This document shows, one piece after another, positions 16,038-25,117 of a stretch of DNA of 64,000 nucleotides. Each line of letters starts with the position of its first letter. Within the stretch, counting starts at the first letter, position 1. The position numbers and the translations under genes are program-made. The stretch is from Arthrobacter sp. zg-Y1171. Its GTDB lineage: Bacteria > Actinomycetota > Actinomycetes > Actinomycetales > Micrococcaceae. The notes beneath the pieces are model-generated. The model was not told where the DNA came from. It did no database searches and was given only the letters and a program-made list of their open reading frames with translations. Location: the NCBI RefSeq assembly GCF_025244845.1, contig NZ_CP104264.1, forward strand, positions 1,426,001 to 1,490,000. Reading direction: 5' to 3'.

Positions 16038-17831
16038 ATGCATTCATCCGTCCGCCGCCGGGGCACTGCCACCGCAGTCACCGCGGCCGTGGCAGTTACA
16101 CTCGTGTCGATGACACCCGCAGCAGCCGCGCCGCCCGAGCATGCCGGCAAGGACCAGAAGACCAGTGTCACGGTCATGGGGACCTCCGACATGCATGGCT
16201 ATGTCGAGAACTGGGATTACTTCAAGGACGGCGAATACGACGACGCAGCACACAACGACGTCGGATTGGCAAAGGTCTCCACACTGGTGGACTCCGTCCG
16301 CGCCGACCGCGGCGTGGAATCCACCATGCTTATAGATGCCGGCGACACCATCCAAGGCACTTCCCTGACCGACTATTTCGCCAACACGGAGCCGATCACG
16401 GAGACCGGGGAAATCCATCCCATGGCTGCGGCAATGAATTCCATGGACTACGACGCCGCCGCACTGGGCAACCATGAATTCAATTACGGCCTCGAATTGC
16501 TCCGCGAGTTTGAAGGCCAGTTGGACTTCCCGCTGCTCGGGGCCAACGCCGTGGACGCAGCAACGGACAAACCTGCCTTCACCCCGTACATCATCAAGAC
16601 GGTCAAGACGAAGGGCAACAAACCCGTGAAGGTCGGGATCCTGGGACTCACGAATCCGGGGGTGGCCATTTGGGACAAGAACAACGTTGACGGGAAGCTC
16701 GAATTTCCCGGCATCGTGGAGCAGGCACAGAAATACGTTCCCGAAATGAAGGCACGCGGCGCCGACGTGGTGGTGGTCAGCTCCCACTCGGGAACCTCCG
16801 GCACCTCCTCCTACGGCGACGACCTGCCGCTGGAAAACGCCTCCACCCAGCTGGCTGAAACCGTGCCCGGCATCGACGCCATCCTGGTGGGCCATGCCCA
16901 TCAGGAAATCCCTGAACGGTTCGTCGCCAACAAGACCACCGGCGAGAAGGTACTGCTGACCGAGCCGCTGAACTGGGGCATGCGCCTGTCCGTTATGGAC
17001 TTCGAACTGACCAAGGTGCGGGGGCAGTGGGACGTGACCTCGGCGTCGGCATCCCTGCTGAACGCCAACACCGTCGAGGCGGACCCCGTGGTCTCCAAAC
17101 TGGTGGCCGAACAGCACCAGCGCGTGATCGACTACGTCAACACGCCCGTCGGCAACGCCACCGAGTCAATGCCCGCGGAGGAGTCCCGGTACCGCGACAC
17201 CGCCGTGATGGACTTCGTGAATTCCGTCCAGGCCCAGGCGGTGGACCGGGCGCTCGACGGCGGCCCCAACGCCGACCTGCCGGTGCTCTCGCTGGTGGCA
17301 CCCTTCAGCCGCACCGCGGAAATCCCCGCCGGTCCGGTCACCATCCGGGACCTCGCCGGTTTGTACGTCTTCCCGAACACCCTGTTCGGCGTGGAAATGA
17401 CCGGCGCACAGGTCAAGGATTACCTGGAGTACTCGGCGAAGTACTTCACCCAGACCGCCCCCGGCGCACCGGTGGATCCCGCCACCCTGACCAACGCAGG
17501 CGGCACTCCCGACTACAACTACGACATGATGTCCGGCGTCGACTACGACATCGACATCAGCCGCCCGGTGGGGGAGCGCATCGTCAACCTGAGCTTCAAC
17601 GGGGCTCCGGTGGATCCGGCCCAGCGGTTTGCCGTGGCAACCAACAACTACCGGCAGTCAGGCGGCGGGAATTTCCCGCACATTTCCACGGCTCCGGTGC
17701 TGGTGAACCAGCAGACGGAAATCCGGCAGCTGCTCATCGACTATGTGGTGGCCCAGGGGACCGTGGATCCGGCTGATTTCGCCGAGGACAACTGGCGACT
17801 GGTTCGCAACGGGGTGCCTGTCTTCGGATAG
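16038..17831 (+). CDS. Secreted bifunctional 5'-nucleotidase/2',3'-cyclic phosphodiesterase
   Basis: A 597-residue secreted metallophosphatase that hydrolyses extracellular nucleotides. The signal peptide ends near SMTPAAAA. Metallophosphoesterase motifs are in order: TSDMHGY, DAGDT, GNHEFNYG, SSHSGTSG and GHAHQE. A C-terminal 5'-nucleotidase domain follows (SLVAPFSRTAEIPAG; NNYRQSGGG). No LPXTG or S-layer anchor is seen, so it is probably released or loosely bound. The ATG at 16038 is chosen with GAGGAG at 16020-16025; a TTG at 16035 is the alternative. Confidence 0.9.
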   Translation: MHSSVRRRGTATAVTAAVAVTLVSMTPAAAAPPEHAGKDQKTSVTVMGTSDMHGYVENWDYFKDGEYDDAAHNDVGLAKVSTLVDSVRADRGVESTMLIDAGDTIQGTSLTDYFANTEPITETGEIHPMAAAMNSMDYDAAALGNHEFNYGLELLREFEGQLDFPLLGANAVDAATDKPAFTPYIIKTVKTKGNKPVKVGILGLTNPGVAIWDKNNVDGKLEFPGIVEQAQKYVPEMKARGADVVVVSSHSGTSGTSSYGDDLPLENASTQLAETVPGIDAILVGHAHQEIPERFVANKTTGEKVLLTEPLNWGMRLSVMDFELTKVRGQWDVTSASASLLNANTVEADPVVSKLVAEQHQRVIDYVNTPVGNATESMPAEESRYRDTAVMDFVNSVQAQAVDRALDGGPNADLPVLSLVAPFSRTAEIPAGPVTIRDLAGLYVFPNTLFGVEMTGAQVKDYLEYSAKYFTQTAPGAPVDPATLTNAGGTPDYNYDMMSGVDYDIDISRPVGERIVNLSFNGAPVDPAQRFAVATNNYRQSGGGNFPHISTAPVLVNQQTEIRQLLIDYVVAQGTVDPADFAEDNWRLVRNGVPVFG

Positions 17832-17899
17832 CAGGGCAGCTGACACTGCCGGGCTGGCCGGACCCAATCGTCCGGTTATCCCGGCCTGTCCAAGCCGAA

Positions 17900-17941
17900 T
17901 TAGACAGCACGCTTAGGAAATCCAGCGGGTTTTGTCTAAGC
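17900..17941 (+). promoter_or_regulatory. Overlapping alternative hairpins upstream of the GlsB-type gene
   Basis: TTAGACA (17900-17906) pairs with TGTCTAA (17933-17939). GCTTAG (17911-17916) pairs with CTAAGC (17936-17941). The two stems share bases and cannot form together. This could be a terminator for the upstream gene or a leader control element; function unproven. Confidence 0.4.
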
Positions 17942-18007
17942 TTAACTGCAGAACGCGCGGGCGCCTCGTGCTCCCGTTGCCTGCACCGCTACGAAGGGAC
18001 CAGAACC

Positions 18008-18277
18008 ATGATCGGATTCATCATTGCAGGGCTTGTCATCGGAGCCCTCGCGCGGCTGATCAAGCCGGGCCGGCAGAACCTGGGAATCGTTGCGACCCTC
18101 CTTCTCGGCCTTGTCGGCTCCGTCATCGGCGGAGTCATCGCCAGCCTGCTGGGCACCGGAGACATCTGGGAGCTCAACATCCTTGGCTTCATCGTCTCCG
18201 TTGTTGCCGCCGTCCTGCTGATCGGCGTCGCCGAGGGCGTTGCCGGCCGCGGCAAGGGCAACCAGGTACGCCGCTAG
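18008..18277 (+). CDS. GlsB/YeaQ/YmgE-family stress membrane protein
   Basis: An 89-residue protein with three membrane helices and the family pattern GLVIGALARLIKPG and LLGLVGSVIGGVIA. Members are called transglycosylase-associated or general stress proteins, although enzymatic activity is not established. AAGGGA precedes the ATG by about nine bases. A very strong terminator follows, so it is a single-gene unit. Confidence 0.88.
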   Translation: MIGFIIAGLVIGALARLIKPGRQNLGIVATLLLGLVGSVIGGVIASLLGTGDIWELNILGFIVSVVAAVLLIGVAEGVAGRGKGNQVRR

Positions 18278-18286
18278 ACCGCACCA

Positions 18287-18350
18287 TTAACCAAGCCGTC
18301 CCGGCACCCGGCGCGTACAACGCGCTGGGTGCCGGGACGGCTTGGTTTAA
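18287..18350 (+). terminator. Intrinsic terminator after the GlsB-type gene
   Basis: CCAAGCCGTCCCGGCACCC pairs with GGGTGCCGGGACGGCTTGG, with an inner GCGCG/CGCGC stem around TACAA. T-rich sequence follows. The hairpin is nearly symmetric and could act on either strand. Confidence 0.88.
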
Positions 18351-18394
18351 GGCTGCTTTGCCAGCCGGAAAAATGCCTAGGGGCCGGGCCCGGT

Positions 18395-18637
18395 CTAGGC
18401 CGAAACGGGCTGCCAGCCGCTCTGCTGCTCCGCCGGGAGCATCGTCCTCGGAACGGCTTGGGCCTCACGATCTCGAATCTCCGCTTGGAGGGAGAGGTAG
18501 AAGGCAAGAAGCCCTTCAACGAGGGGGCCGTCTTCAAGTTGGATAAACGCCTGATCGCACAGGGATTCAAGCGTGCTGTCCGTCATTGCGGAAAAGTCCG
18601 CGAACAGGTCAATGGAAACAATGGGACGTTGGGTCAT
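18395..18637 (-). CDS. Small hypothetical protein
   Basis: An 80-residue acidic protein beginning MTQRPIVSIDLFADFS, with a predicted helical body (TLESLCDQAFIQLEDG; LLAFYLSLQAEIRDRE). No family is recognised. The ATG at 18637 was preferred over an upstream one in the same frame because it begins the compact hydrophilic protein; the ribosome-binding site is weak. It is flanked by a terminator on one side and divergent from the DinB gene on the other. Confidence 0.5.
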   Translation of the reverse strand: MTQRPIVSIDLFADFSAMTDSTLESLCDQAFIQLEDGPLVEGLLAFYLSLQAEIRDREAQAVPRTMLPAEQQSGWQPVSA

Positions 18638-18755
18638 TGAGAATCCTAAACAGAGGAACCCGGGCCCGCGTCTAAACCAAGGGATTACCACCCTAACCTG
18701 TTCGGCACCCTATGTAAATACGGCCGATAAGGGGAAGAACACTTAGATTGGGGCC

Positions 18756-19256
18756 ATGGAAAATGACATCCGGGTGGACCCGCCCGAGACAGCAGGCGAA
18801 CGTGAGACCCTGATCGGTTTCCTGGACTACTTCCGGGCCACAGTGCACCTGAAGGCGGCAGGACTCAGCGATTCCGACGGCGCCAAACAGCTACTGCCCT
18901 CCCTGACAACGGTCTCCGGACTCGTTCAGCACTTGACCGACGTCGAGCAGTTCTGGTTCCAGGGCCGGATAGACGGGCAGCAGGGGGTGCGGACACGGTG
19001 GTCCGACGAGGACCCGGACGGCGAGTTCCGCGTCTCCGAGTCAGACAGCCTGGACCGGCTGCTTGCCGACTATGACGCTGCCTGCCGCCGGTCGCGGGAA
19101 GTGTTGGCGCGGTATGGCCTGGAGGACCGCTGCCGGGGCGGCAATGGGGAACAGAGCGTGCGTTGGGTGCTGGTGCACATGATTGAAGAAACCGGCCGGC
19201 ACTGCGGCCATTTGGACATTCTGCGCGAGCTGCTGGACGGCTCCACCGGCGACTAG
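18756..19256 (+). CDS. DinB/DUF664-family protein
   Basis: A 166-residue four-helix protein of the DinB-like superfamily. Metal-ligand positions are visible as His in VQHLTDVEQFWF and the His pair in GRHCGHLDILREL. DUF664 members in Actinobacteria resemble mycothiol-dependent enzymes of the DinB fold, but the reaction is unknown here. Its stop overlaps the convergent acetyltransferase stop by four bases. Confidence 0.82.
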   Translation: MENDIRVDPPETAGERETLIGFLDYFRATVHLKAAGLSDSDGAKQLLPSLTTVSGLVQHLTDVEQFWFQGRIDGQQGVRTRWSDEDPDGEFRVSESDSLDRLLADYDAACRRSREVLARYGLEDRCRGGNGEQSVRWVLVHMIEETGRHCGHLDILRELLDGSTGD

Positions 19257-19798
19257 TCCGTCAGCCGAGTGCCGTCCGAACCGGACCGGGTCCAGTAGTA
19301 CATCTTGACGAGTGCACCGCGTTGGCGTTGCTGCTCGGTCCGCACCGGATGGAATCCGGCCCTGCGCGCAACAGCCTCACTCAGGCTGTTTCCGTAAATG
19401 GTGCGCAGGGCGACCTTGGGAATGCCGCTGGCCAGGGCCCAGTCGCTGAGTCCGCGCGTGGCGGCAGTGGCGGCGCCCCGGCCGCGGCCGGAGGGCAACA
19501 GTGCATACATAAGCTCCGGCGTGCCGTCCACCGTGGATGAGATTCCCGCTGTGCCCAGCACCTCCTTGCCCTCCCGCAGCGAGTACCGGGCCAGGAGGCT
19601 CTCGCCGCGGGCTTCCGCTGCCCGGCTCATCCGGTAGCGGGCCCGATCCTCGCTGAGGTCCGGCGGGAAGAGGGTCCAGCGGATGACGTCGCCGTCCCTG
19701 GACAGGGCCTGCTCAAGGCGCCAGTCCGCCGCCGTCAGGATGTGGAGGGTGAACCTCCCCACTTGGAGTGTGTCCGGGGTCTGCGCGAGAAGTGGCAT
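19253..19798 (-). CDS. GNAT N-acetyltransferase
   Basis: A 181-residue acetyltransferase. The acetyl-CoA loop is LPSGRGRGAATAA and the following motif is GNSLSEAVARRAGF. An ATG at 19798 was preferred over a TTG at 19804. The substrate is unknown. It is convergent with the DinB gene, with a four-base overlap of stops. Confidence 0.8.
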   Translation of the reverse strand: MPLLAQTPDTLQVGRFTLHILTAADWRLEQALSRDGDVIRWTLFPPDLSEDRARYRMSRAAEARGESLLARYSLREGKEVLGTAGISSTVDGTPELMYALLPSGRGRGAATAATRGLSDWALASGIPKVALRTIYGNSLSEAVARRAGFHPVRTEQQRQRGALVKMYYWTRSGSDGTRLTD

Positions 19799-19836
19799 CC
19801 GCAATTATTGCGCCCTGGGACAGGGCTGCCCAACCC

Positions 19837-20280
19837 CTAGACAGGTTCCGCCTGTCCGGCCACGGGTATTGCTTCCAACAGTGTCTTCAGTCCCGCGTAG
19901 ATGCCCGGTGTGTCATGGTCCACGGAGATGGCGGAGGCACCGTGCAGTCCGGTGATGCGGACGGTGAGATCACACCCGTCTCCGGCTTGTTCCAGGGTGT
20001 ATTCGAGGACACCGGGAGGTTCGGCGGCCACCGTTCCATCCCATTCCGGGTTGAAGGTCAGGGCCAGGCGTACGGGAGCCTCCACCGTCAGGACCGTTCC
20101 GGTGATCAGGTCCTCGCCGTCGTAGCGGAAGGCATAGGAACTACCCTCCGCGAACGATCCGGTCAGGACCGAGTCCCACATCCAGGCCTTCGGGGTGCCG
20201 GCAGCAGTCAGCTCTGCCCAGACCCGGCCGGGAGTGGCTGCGATGTGCGTGCGGTAGATCGTCGAAGCTGTCTCGTCCAT
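19837..20280 (-). CDS. SRPBCC/AHSA1-like protein
   Basis: A 147-residue START-like lipid- or ligand-binding domain protein. The N-terminus (IYRTHIAATPGRVWAELT) is the first strand and helix of the AHSA1/SRPBCC fold. TLEQAGDGCDLTVRITG and the C-terminal helix (GLKTLLEAI) complete it. The ligand is unknown. The frame is open upstream, but the family begins at this ATG. It precedes the acetyltransferase at 19798 on the same strand with about 38 bases between. Confidence 0.78.
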   Translation of the reverse strand: MDETASTIYRTHIAATPGRVWAELTAAGTPKAWMWDSVLTGSFAEGSSYAFRYDGEDLITGTVLTVEAPVRLALTFNPEWDGTVAAEPPGVLEYTLEQAGDGCDLTVRITGLHGASAISVDHDTPGIYAGLKTLLEAIPVAGQAEPV

Positions 20281-20344
20281 AGTGGATCCGCTTTCCTGAG
20301 GGGTGGCACTACCGGGTGCCGTCGCGGGTGACGATAATCCATAC

Positions 20345-20824
20345 ATGCCTGAACCGCTATCCCTGCGCCCACGTACTTCCCGGGACCTGGACACCGTCAT
20401 CAGTTGGATTCCCGACGATGCCGCGCTTTTGATGTTTGCCGGACCCCGGCTGTCGTGGCCGCCAACCGGTGCACAGTTCGCGGAACCGGCAGCCGTGCCG
20501 GGACTTAGCTCTTGGGTAATGTGTGCCGGGCGTTCGCCGCTGGGGCATGCCGAGCTGACCGTGCAGAACGGGCACGCGCATATTGCCCGGGTCATCGTGG
20601 ACCCGATGTTCCGGGGGCAGGGGCTTTCGAAACGGCTGATGCGGTTGGTCCTGGGACGGGCCCGCGCCGAGGGCGCCCGAAGCGCGGGGTTGAGGGTCGC
20701 CAAGGGGAACGCCGTCGCCCTGCGGGCCTACCAGGGGCTGGGATTCGTGATCGATCCACGCGGGGAAACCGCGCAGGCATGGGTGCTTGAACTGGATCTG
20801 GGAGGGTCAGCAGCCACTGGCTAG
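20345..20824 (+). CDS. GNAT N-acetyltransferase
   Basis: A 159-residue single-domain acetyltransferase. The core strand and acetyl-CoA loop are ARVIVDPMFRGQGLSKRLM, followed by VAKGNAVALRAYQGLGF. The ATG at 20345 was chosen because the fold begins soon after (LRPRTSRDLDTVI). It is the fourth acetyltransferase in about 8 kb, but sequence differences show they are not recent duplicates. Substrate unknown. Confidence 0.82.
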   Translation: MPEPLSLRPRTSRDLDTVISWIPDDAALLMFAGPRLSWPPTGAQFAEPAAVPGLSSWVMCAGRSPLGHAELTVQNGHAHIARVIVDPMFRGQGLSKRLMRLVLGRARAEGARSAGLRVAKGNAVALRAYQGLGFVIDPRGETAQAWVLELDLGGSAATG

Positions 20825-20973
20825 GAGCGGGCGGCGTTCCGTGCATCACGGAGGGGGCAGGCCGATGGCACACTGCTGGTATTGTAAGACGCCGGGATTT
20901 TTCGGGATAGTTAACGGGGGACGAGATCAGAACAACAGCCACCGACGAACAGAGCACTGCGCTCCCGCGTCAT

Positions 20974-22947
20974 TTGTCGTCCTCCCATCGGGCCGCGCGC
21001 CGCACCCGCAGTGCCACATTCACGTGGGTGTTGGTCTCCCTGCTTTGCTCCGCTGCCGGGTTTGGGACAGTCGTGGCAGTCCGGGCAGCCGGAGGACTGG
21101 TCGGGTGGGGCAGTTTGGTCCTGTTGGCCGGGATGATCATCCTTACGCCCGTCGCCAGGTCTTTTTCGCTTCGGATCCTGCTTGGCATCATTGGACTTGC
21201 CGGCATTTCCCCGTTCCTGTGGTGGGTCAGAGCCGACCTGCTGTTTACGGACCGGGGCACTATCCTGTTGGCGCTGGCAGCGGGGGTCCTGTGTGGTTCG
21301 GCCGGTGCTGTGGCTGCCAGGGGCTTGTCCCTGCGGAGGCTGCTGCCGGAGTTCCGTTCGATGGACGTTCTTCCGCTCCTTGCCGGCGCTGCGTCAACCT
21401 GGATTGTCCATAATTACCTCTTCTCGAGAAGTCTCGAGTCCACCCTGTTCCTCCTGACGCGGTCCTGGGATTTTGTGCCGCACTTCAACATGTTCAACAT
21501 GATCCGGAACCACGGCTCGGTGATCGCGGTGCTTCCACCGGCATTCGACGGCAGCTCGTGGACCGCCTCGTCGTATCCGCAGGGCTATCACGCCCTGCTG
21601 GCGTCCCTTGCGGAGATTTCCATGGGCAGTGAAGCCATGGACGCCGCCGGGGAAGCTACCCTGTTCCTCAAGCTTGTGGGGGTCAGTTCCATCCTCGGGA
21701 CGGTTTTGGTGGTTTCGGCACTGACTGCCCTGCCGGTGTTCCGGCGCCGTCTTGCAGTGACGGCACCGTTGACGGCATTGGCCTGCACTGCCTGGGTTGT
21801 GGGCCCGGGGGCCATCCCGGTGTTCAACGCGTTCCCGAACTTCGGACTTGCTGTGGCCCTCTGCATTGCCGTTATAGCGCTGGTGCACCTGCGGACACTC
21901 CTGCATCCTCTTGTCTCGTCAGCGGCTCTGGTGCTTGCCGTTGTTGGAGTGGCACATGGCTGGATCCTGCTGCTCGTCCTTTGCCTCCCGGCGGTTATCG
22001 TCTATGCCGCGTATCTGCTGTCGCATCGCCGCGATTGGCGCTGGCCGGAACTCACAGGCCAGGTCCTGATTATCGCCATTGGCTTCGCAGGCGTACTGGC
22101 TGCCGCCTGGCAGCTTCGGAAACTGTCTGCAGGCGAAGTGCTGAACACTGACGGCGGGATGAGTGAAGCGGATCCCGGCCATACCCTTATTTTCGTTATG
22201 GCGAATGTCGTGGTGGTCTGGGCCCTGGCAGCGTCACGCGGGACCCGGTCCCGCACCATCCAGAGGGCTGAGCATTCGGGCTGGCTTCTTGCCACACCGC
22301 TCTATGCCGCCGTGCTGCTCATTGCCTTGGCAGTGTTCCAGCTCGCAAGCGCCGACGAGATCACGTATTACTTCCACAAGTCGATGCTGGCAGTGGAACT
22401 GGTTGCGGTGGCCTGCGCAGTCATTGGTGCCGCTGAACTTCTGCTCCCGCGAATCCGCGTAGTCTCTGACCGGCGCATGGTCACCGCGGCATCTGTCGTC
22501 GCGACTCTCTGCGCCACACATTTCTTCGGTGCCCCGTACACGGGCCTGGACGAAAAGGGATTGAAGGCCTCGGCGTTTGGCTCGGAGGTTGCCGTCAACC
22601 AGGACGAGTCACTGTCCGGGCGTCTCCCTAAGTCAATCGAGAAGCTCGAGGCCATGGCCGTTCCAGGCAGGCAGCCGTTTATCTATGTGGGGCACGACGT
22701 CGGCACTGATCCGCTGCTGATGGCGCAGTGGTCGCTGACGCTGCAGGGTATCTGGTCAGAAGGCGTTCAGCCGGCGATTTCCATGCTGAAGCCCTTGTAC
22801 AAGGGCCCGAACCGGGTACCCGATGCCATCAAGCCGATCCTGGAGTCCTCCATGGACCTTGACGTGGTTGTGGACCCGGAACTGGTGGCTCCCCTTCAGG
22901 AGTGGCTGCCGGAGCATGCCCACCGGATTACCACCTGGAAGCAGTAG
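20974..22947 (+). CDS. Large polytopic membrane protein, DUF6541-like
   Basis: A 657-residue protein with roughly 13-14 hydrophobic helices and a soluble C-terminal tail of about 130 residues. The region WDFVPHFNMFNMIRNHG followed by SSYPQGYHALL recalls DUF6541-type actinobacterial membrane proteins with a GT-C-like layout, suggesting a role in cell-envelope glycan or lipid export; this is inference. The start is poor: the only in-frame common start near the N-terminus is a TTG at 20974 without a ribosome-binding site, and the frame stays open back to 20911. The gene stands alone. Confidence 0.7.
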   Translation: MSSSHRAARRTRSATFTWVLVSLLCSAAGFGTVVAVRAAGGLVGWGSLVLLAGMIILTPVARSFSLRILLGIIGLAGISPFLWWVRADLLFTDRGTILLALAAGVLCGSAGAVAARGLSLRRLLPEFRSMDVLPLLAGAASTWIVHNYLFSRSLESTLFLLTRSWDFVPHFNMFNMIRNHGSVIAVLPPAFDGSSWTASSYPQGYHALLASLAEISMGSEAMDAAGEATLFLKLVGVSSILGTVLVVSALTALPVFRRRLAVTAPLTALACTAWVVGPGAIPVFNAFPNFGLAVALCIAVIALVHLRTLLHPLVSSAALVLAVVGVAHGWILLLVLCLPAVIVYAAYLLSHRRDWRWPELTGQVLIIAIGFAGVLAAAWQLRKLSAGEVLNTDGGMSEADPGHTLIFVMANVVVVWALAASRGTRSRTIQRAEHSGWLLATPLYAAVLLIALAVFQLASADEITYYFHKSMLAVELVAVACAVIGAAELLLPRIRVVSDRRMVTAASVVATLCATHFFGAPYTGLDEKGLKASAFGSEVAVNQDESLSGRLPKSIEKLEAMAVPGRQPFIYVGHDVGTDPLLMAQWSLTLQGIWSEGVQPAISMLKPLYKGPNRVPDAIKPILESSMDLDVVVDPELVAPLQEWLPEHAHRITTWKQ

Positions 22948-22965
22948 GGAACCAGGCTCTACCCG

Positions 22966-24288
22966 CTAGCGGCCGCGGTGGCCGGCGGATTTGTCCTCAG
23001 CCGGCTTTTCCTCCAGCGGGTCCGGATCGAGGAAGGCCACGGTGAGGACAGCGGCGGTCTGCTCGATCTGCCACTCCCGGGCACCGAGGTCGCGCAGTGC
23101 GGCGCCCACGGTCTCCAGGTTGATTTCGGCGGGCGGACGCCAGGCCAGGCGCCGCAGATGGTCCGGCGTGAGCAGGTTCTCCAGCGGCAGGTTCAGCTTC
23201 TCCGCCAGCGCGGTGAGCCGCGGTTTGGCGGTCTGCAGGCGGGCAGCGGCTGCCGGATCGTTCTTGGCCCAGACGCGGGGAGGCGGCGGTGCATGGGTCG
23301 GGATATGCAGCGGGGGCAGGTCCGCAGTAGAGCGCGCCGCGGAGATGCAGCGGAGCCAGCGCGGAGCTTCCTTCTGTGCCGCGCGGCCGTGGAAGCCGGG
23401 GGTCTTGAGCAGCTGCGGCACGGTCGTCGGCATGGCCCGGGCGGCGGCGACAATGGCCGAATCCGGAATCAGCCGGCCGGGTGCGGTGTCCCGCAGCTCG
23501 GCCAGGTGCTCGCGTTCGGTCCAGAGTTCGCGGACGGCGGCCAGCTGGCGGCGGTCCCGGAGCTGGTGCATGCCGGAGGTGCGGCGCCAGGGATCCACCC
23601 GCGGAGGCGCCGGCGGAGCGGTACGGATGGCTTCGAATTCCTCCTCGGCCAGTTCCAGCTTGCCGGCTTCCGCCAGGACGCGGATCAGTTCCACGCGCAG
23701 CTCGGCGAGGACCTCGACGTCGAGCGCGGCGTAACGCAGCCACGGTTCGGGCAACGGGCGGGTAGACCAGTCCGCAGCCGAATGTTCCTTGGCCAGCGAG
23801 AAGCCGAGCAGGGCTTCGATGACGGCCGCCAGGCCCACGCGGGGCAGTCCGGCGAGGCGCGCGGCCAGTTCGGTGTCGAAAAGCTTGTCGGGCCACATGC
23901 CCAGTGCCGAAAGGCAGGGCAGGTCCTGGGTCGCCGCATGCAGGATCCACTCGACGCCGCTCAGGGCGTCGTTGATGATGCGCAGGTCATCGAAGGCTTC
24001 CGGATCGATCAGCCAGGTACCGGCGCCTTCACGGCGGATCTGGACCAGGAACGCGCGCTGGCCGTAGCGGAATCCCGAGGCGCGTTCGGCATCGACACCG
24101 GCGGGGCCGGTGCCCGCGGCCAGGGCCGCTGCGGCCCGTTCGAGGCCGCGCTGGGAATCAATGACCAGCGGCACGCCGTCCCGCGGTATTTCCAGCACCG
24201 GAATCGGCTGTGGCTCCGGCTGCTCCGCGGCTGAATCGGATGTGGTGCTGGACTGGTTTTCGGTCGTGCCGGGTATGTGCGCGGTCAT
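22966..24288 (-). CDS. rnd: Ribonuclease D-like 3'-5' exonuclease with HRDC domain
   Basis: A 440-residue RNase. The DnaQ-like exonuclease domain shows the acidic motifs GVDAERASGFRY, LHAATQDLPCL and YAALDVEVLAEL. An HRDC nucleic-acid-binding domain follows near residues 235-315 (RQLAAVRELWTERE). It probably trims RNA 3' ends in the cytoplasm. It follows the DUF3000 gene on the same strand by about 80 bases, an association that recurs in Actinobacteria. Confidence 0.9.
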   Translation of the reverse strand: MTAHIPGTTENQSSTTSDSAAEQPEPQPIPVLEIPRDGVPLVIDSQRGLERAAAALAAGTGPAGVDAERASGFRYGQRAFLVQIRREGAGTWLIDPEAFDDLRIINDALSGVEWILHAATQDLPCLSALGMWPDKLFDTELAARLAGLPRVGLAAVIEALLGFSLAKEHSAADWSTRPLPEPWLRYAALDVEVLAELRVELIRVLAEAGKLELAEEEFEAIRTAPPAPPRVDPWRRTSGMHQLRDRRQLAAVRELWTEREHLAELRDTAPGRLIPDSAIVAAARAMPTTVPQLLKTPGFHGRAAQKEAPRWLRCISAARSTADLPPLHIPTHAPPPPRVWAKNDPAAAARLQTAKPRLTALAEKLNLPLENLLTPDHLRRLAWRPPAEINLETVGAALRDLGAREWQIEQTAAVLTVAFLDPDPLEEKPAEDKSAGHRGR

Positions 24289-24371
24289 AAGGATTCCATT
24301 CTACCGAGGAAGCCGGCGGCTGCGGACAGCGGGGACAGCCCGCGGGTCCGCGCCTCCGGCAGGTGCAGCGC

Positions 24372-25004
24372 TCAGCTCCGGCGTCGGCCGGGAAGGGGCG
24401 TGACGCCGTCGGGCAGCGGGGGCAGGCCGGCGAAGGTGCACACCATGTCCGACCAGGCTTCCAGATGGGACTGCACATCGGCGTCGGCCGGGGTCCAGGA
24501 GGCGCGGAGTTCAATGTCGATCGAATCGTCCCGGCGCTCGAGGGTGCCGTAGCTCTCCGACAGCACCCGGGTGGCCGTTCCGCCGGCCATGGAATATCGG
24601 GCGTCGTGCTGCTCCAGCGCTTCCACCAGCCAGGTCCAGGCGACGGAGCCGAGCAGCTGGTCATTGCCCATGTCCGGTTCCAGCTCCGCGCGGATATAGG
24701 TGACGATGCGGAAGGTGCCGTTCCAGACGGGGGAGCCGGCGGGATCGTGGAGCAGGATGAAGCGTCCGGTGGCCAGCTCAAGCTGGTCGGGGACCGGCGG
24801 TGCGGCGGGTCCGTGCAGGCTGCCCGGACCGACGGGGCCGGGGGCCAGAACCTCGGCGCCGAGGGAAACGGCATACGGGGCCAGCCGCGTGGGTGCCGGG
24901 ATTTCTTCCAGCTTCAGCTCCGACCGGCAGGCCGCCCGGCGCAGGGCACCGAGCGCGGTCAGGAAATCCGGGGGTACCTGGGACAGGTCACCTATTGCAC
25001 TCAC
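24372..25004 (-). CDS. DUF3000 family protein
   Basis: A 210-residue actinobacterial protein of unknown function. Recognisable segments are FLTALGALRRAACR near the N-terminus, GRFILLHDPAGSPVWNGTFR in the middle, and a C-terminal ADADVQSHLEAWSDMVCTFA. The start is a GTG with GGAG directly adjacent, so the true start could differ slightly. Position next to ribonuclease D is conserved in related genomes as far as I recall, suggesting a linked role in RNA metabolism. Confidence 0.85.
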   Translation of the reverse strand: MSAIGDLSQVPPDFLTALGALRRAACRSELKLEEIPAPTRLAPYAVSLGAEVLAPGPVGPGSLHGPAAPPVPDQLELATGRFILLHDPAGSPVWNGTFRIVTYIRAELEPDMGNDQLLGSVAWTWLVEALEQHDARYSMAGGTATRVLSESYGTLERRDDSIDIELRASWTPADADVQSHLEAWSDMVCTFAGLPPLPDGVTPLPGRRRS

Positions 25005-25067
25005 CTCCGCAGACTACGGGCTGTGCAGGGCCGGGGGCGGGGCAGGCTCGCCGCTGTGGCCGTTTCG

Positions 25068-25110
25068 TTACCTGCCGTCCATGCCGCGGAAGCGGCCGGA
25101 CGGCAGGTAA
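25068..25110. terminator. Hairpin between threonine aldolase and DUF3000 genes
   Basis: TTACCTGCCGTCC (25068-25080) pairs perfectly with GGACGGCAGGTAA (25098-25110). The loop carries a second small stem (GCCGC/GCGGC). It lies eight bases after the aldolase stop on the minus strand. No long T tract follows, so termination efficiency is uncertain. Confidence 0.65.
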
Positions 25111-25117
25111 CCGCGGC

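Noticed and set aside
12706..20824. Tandem gene-duplication cluster of acetyltransferases
   Set aside because: The four GNAT proteins differ in length and motif sequence and are on both strands, so recent duplication is not supported.
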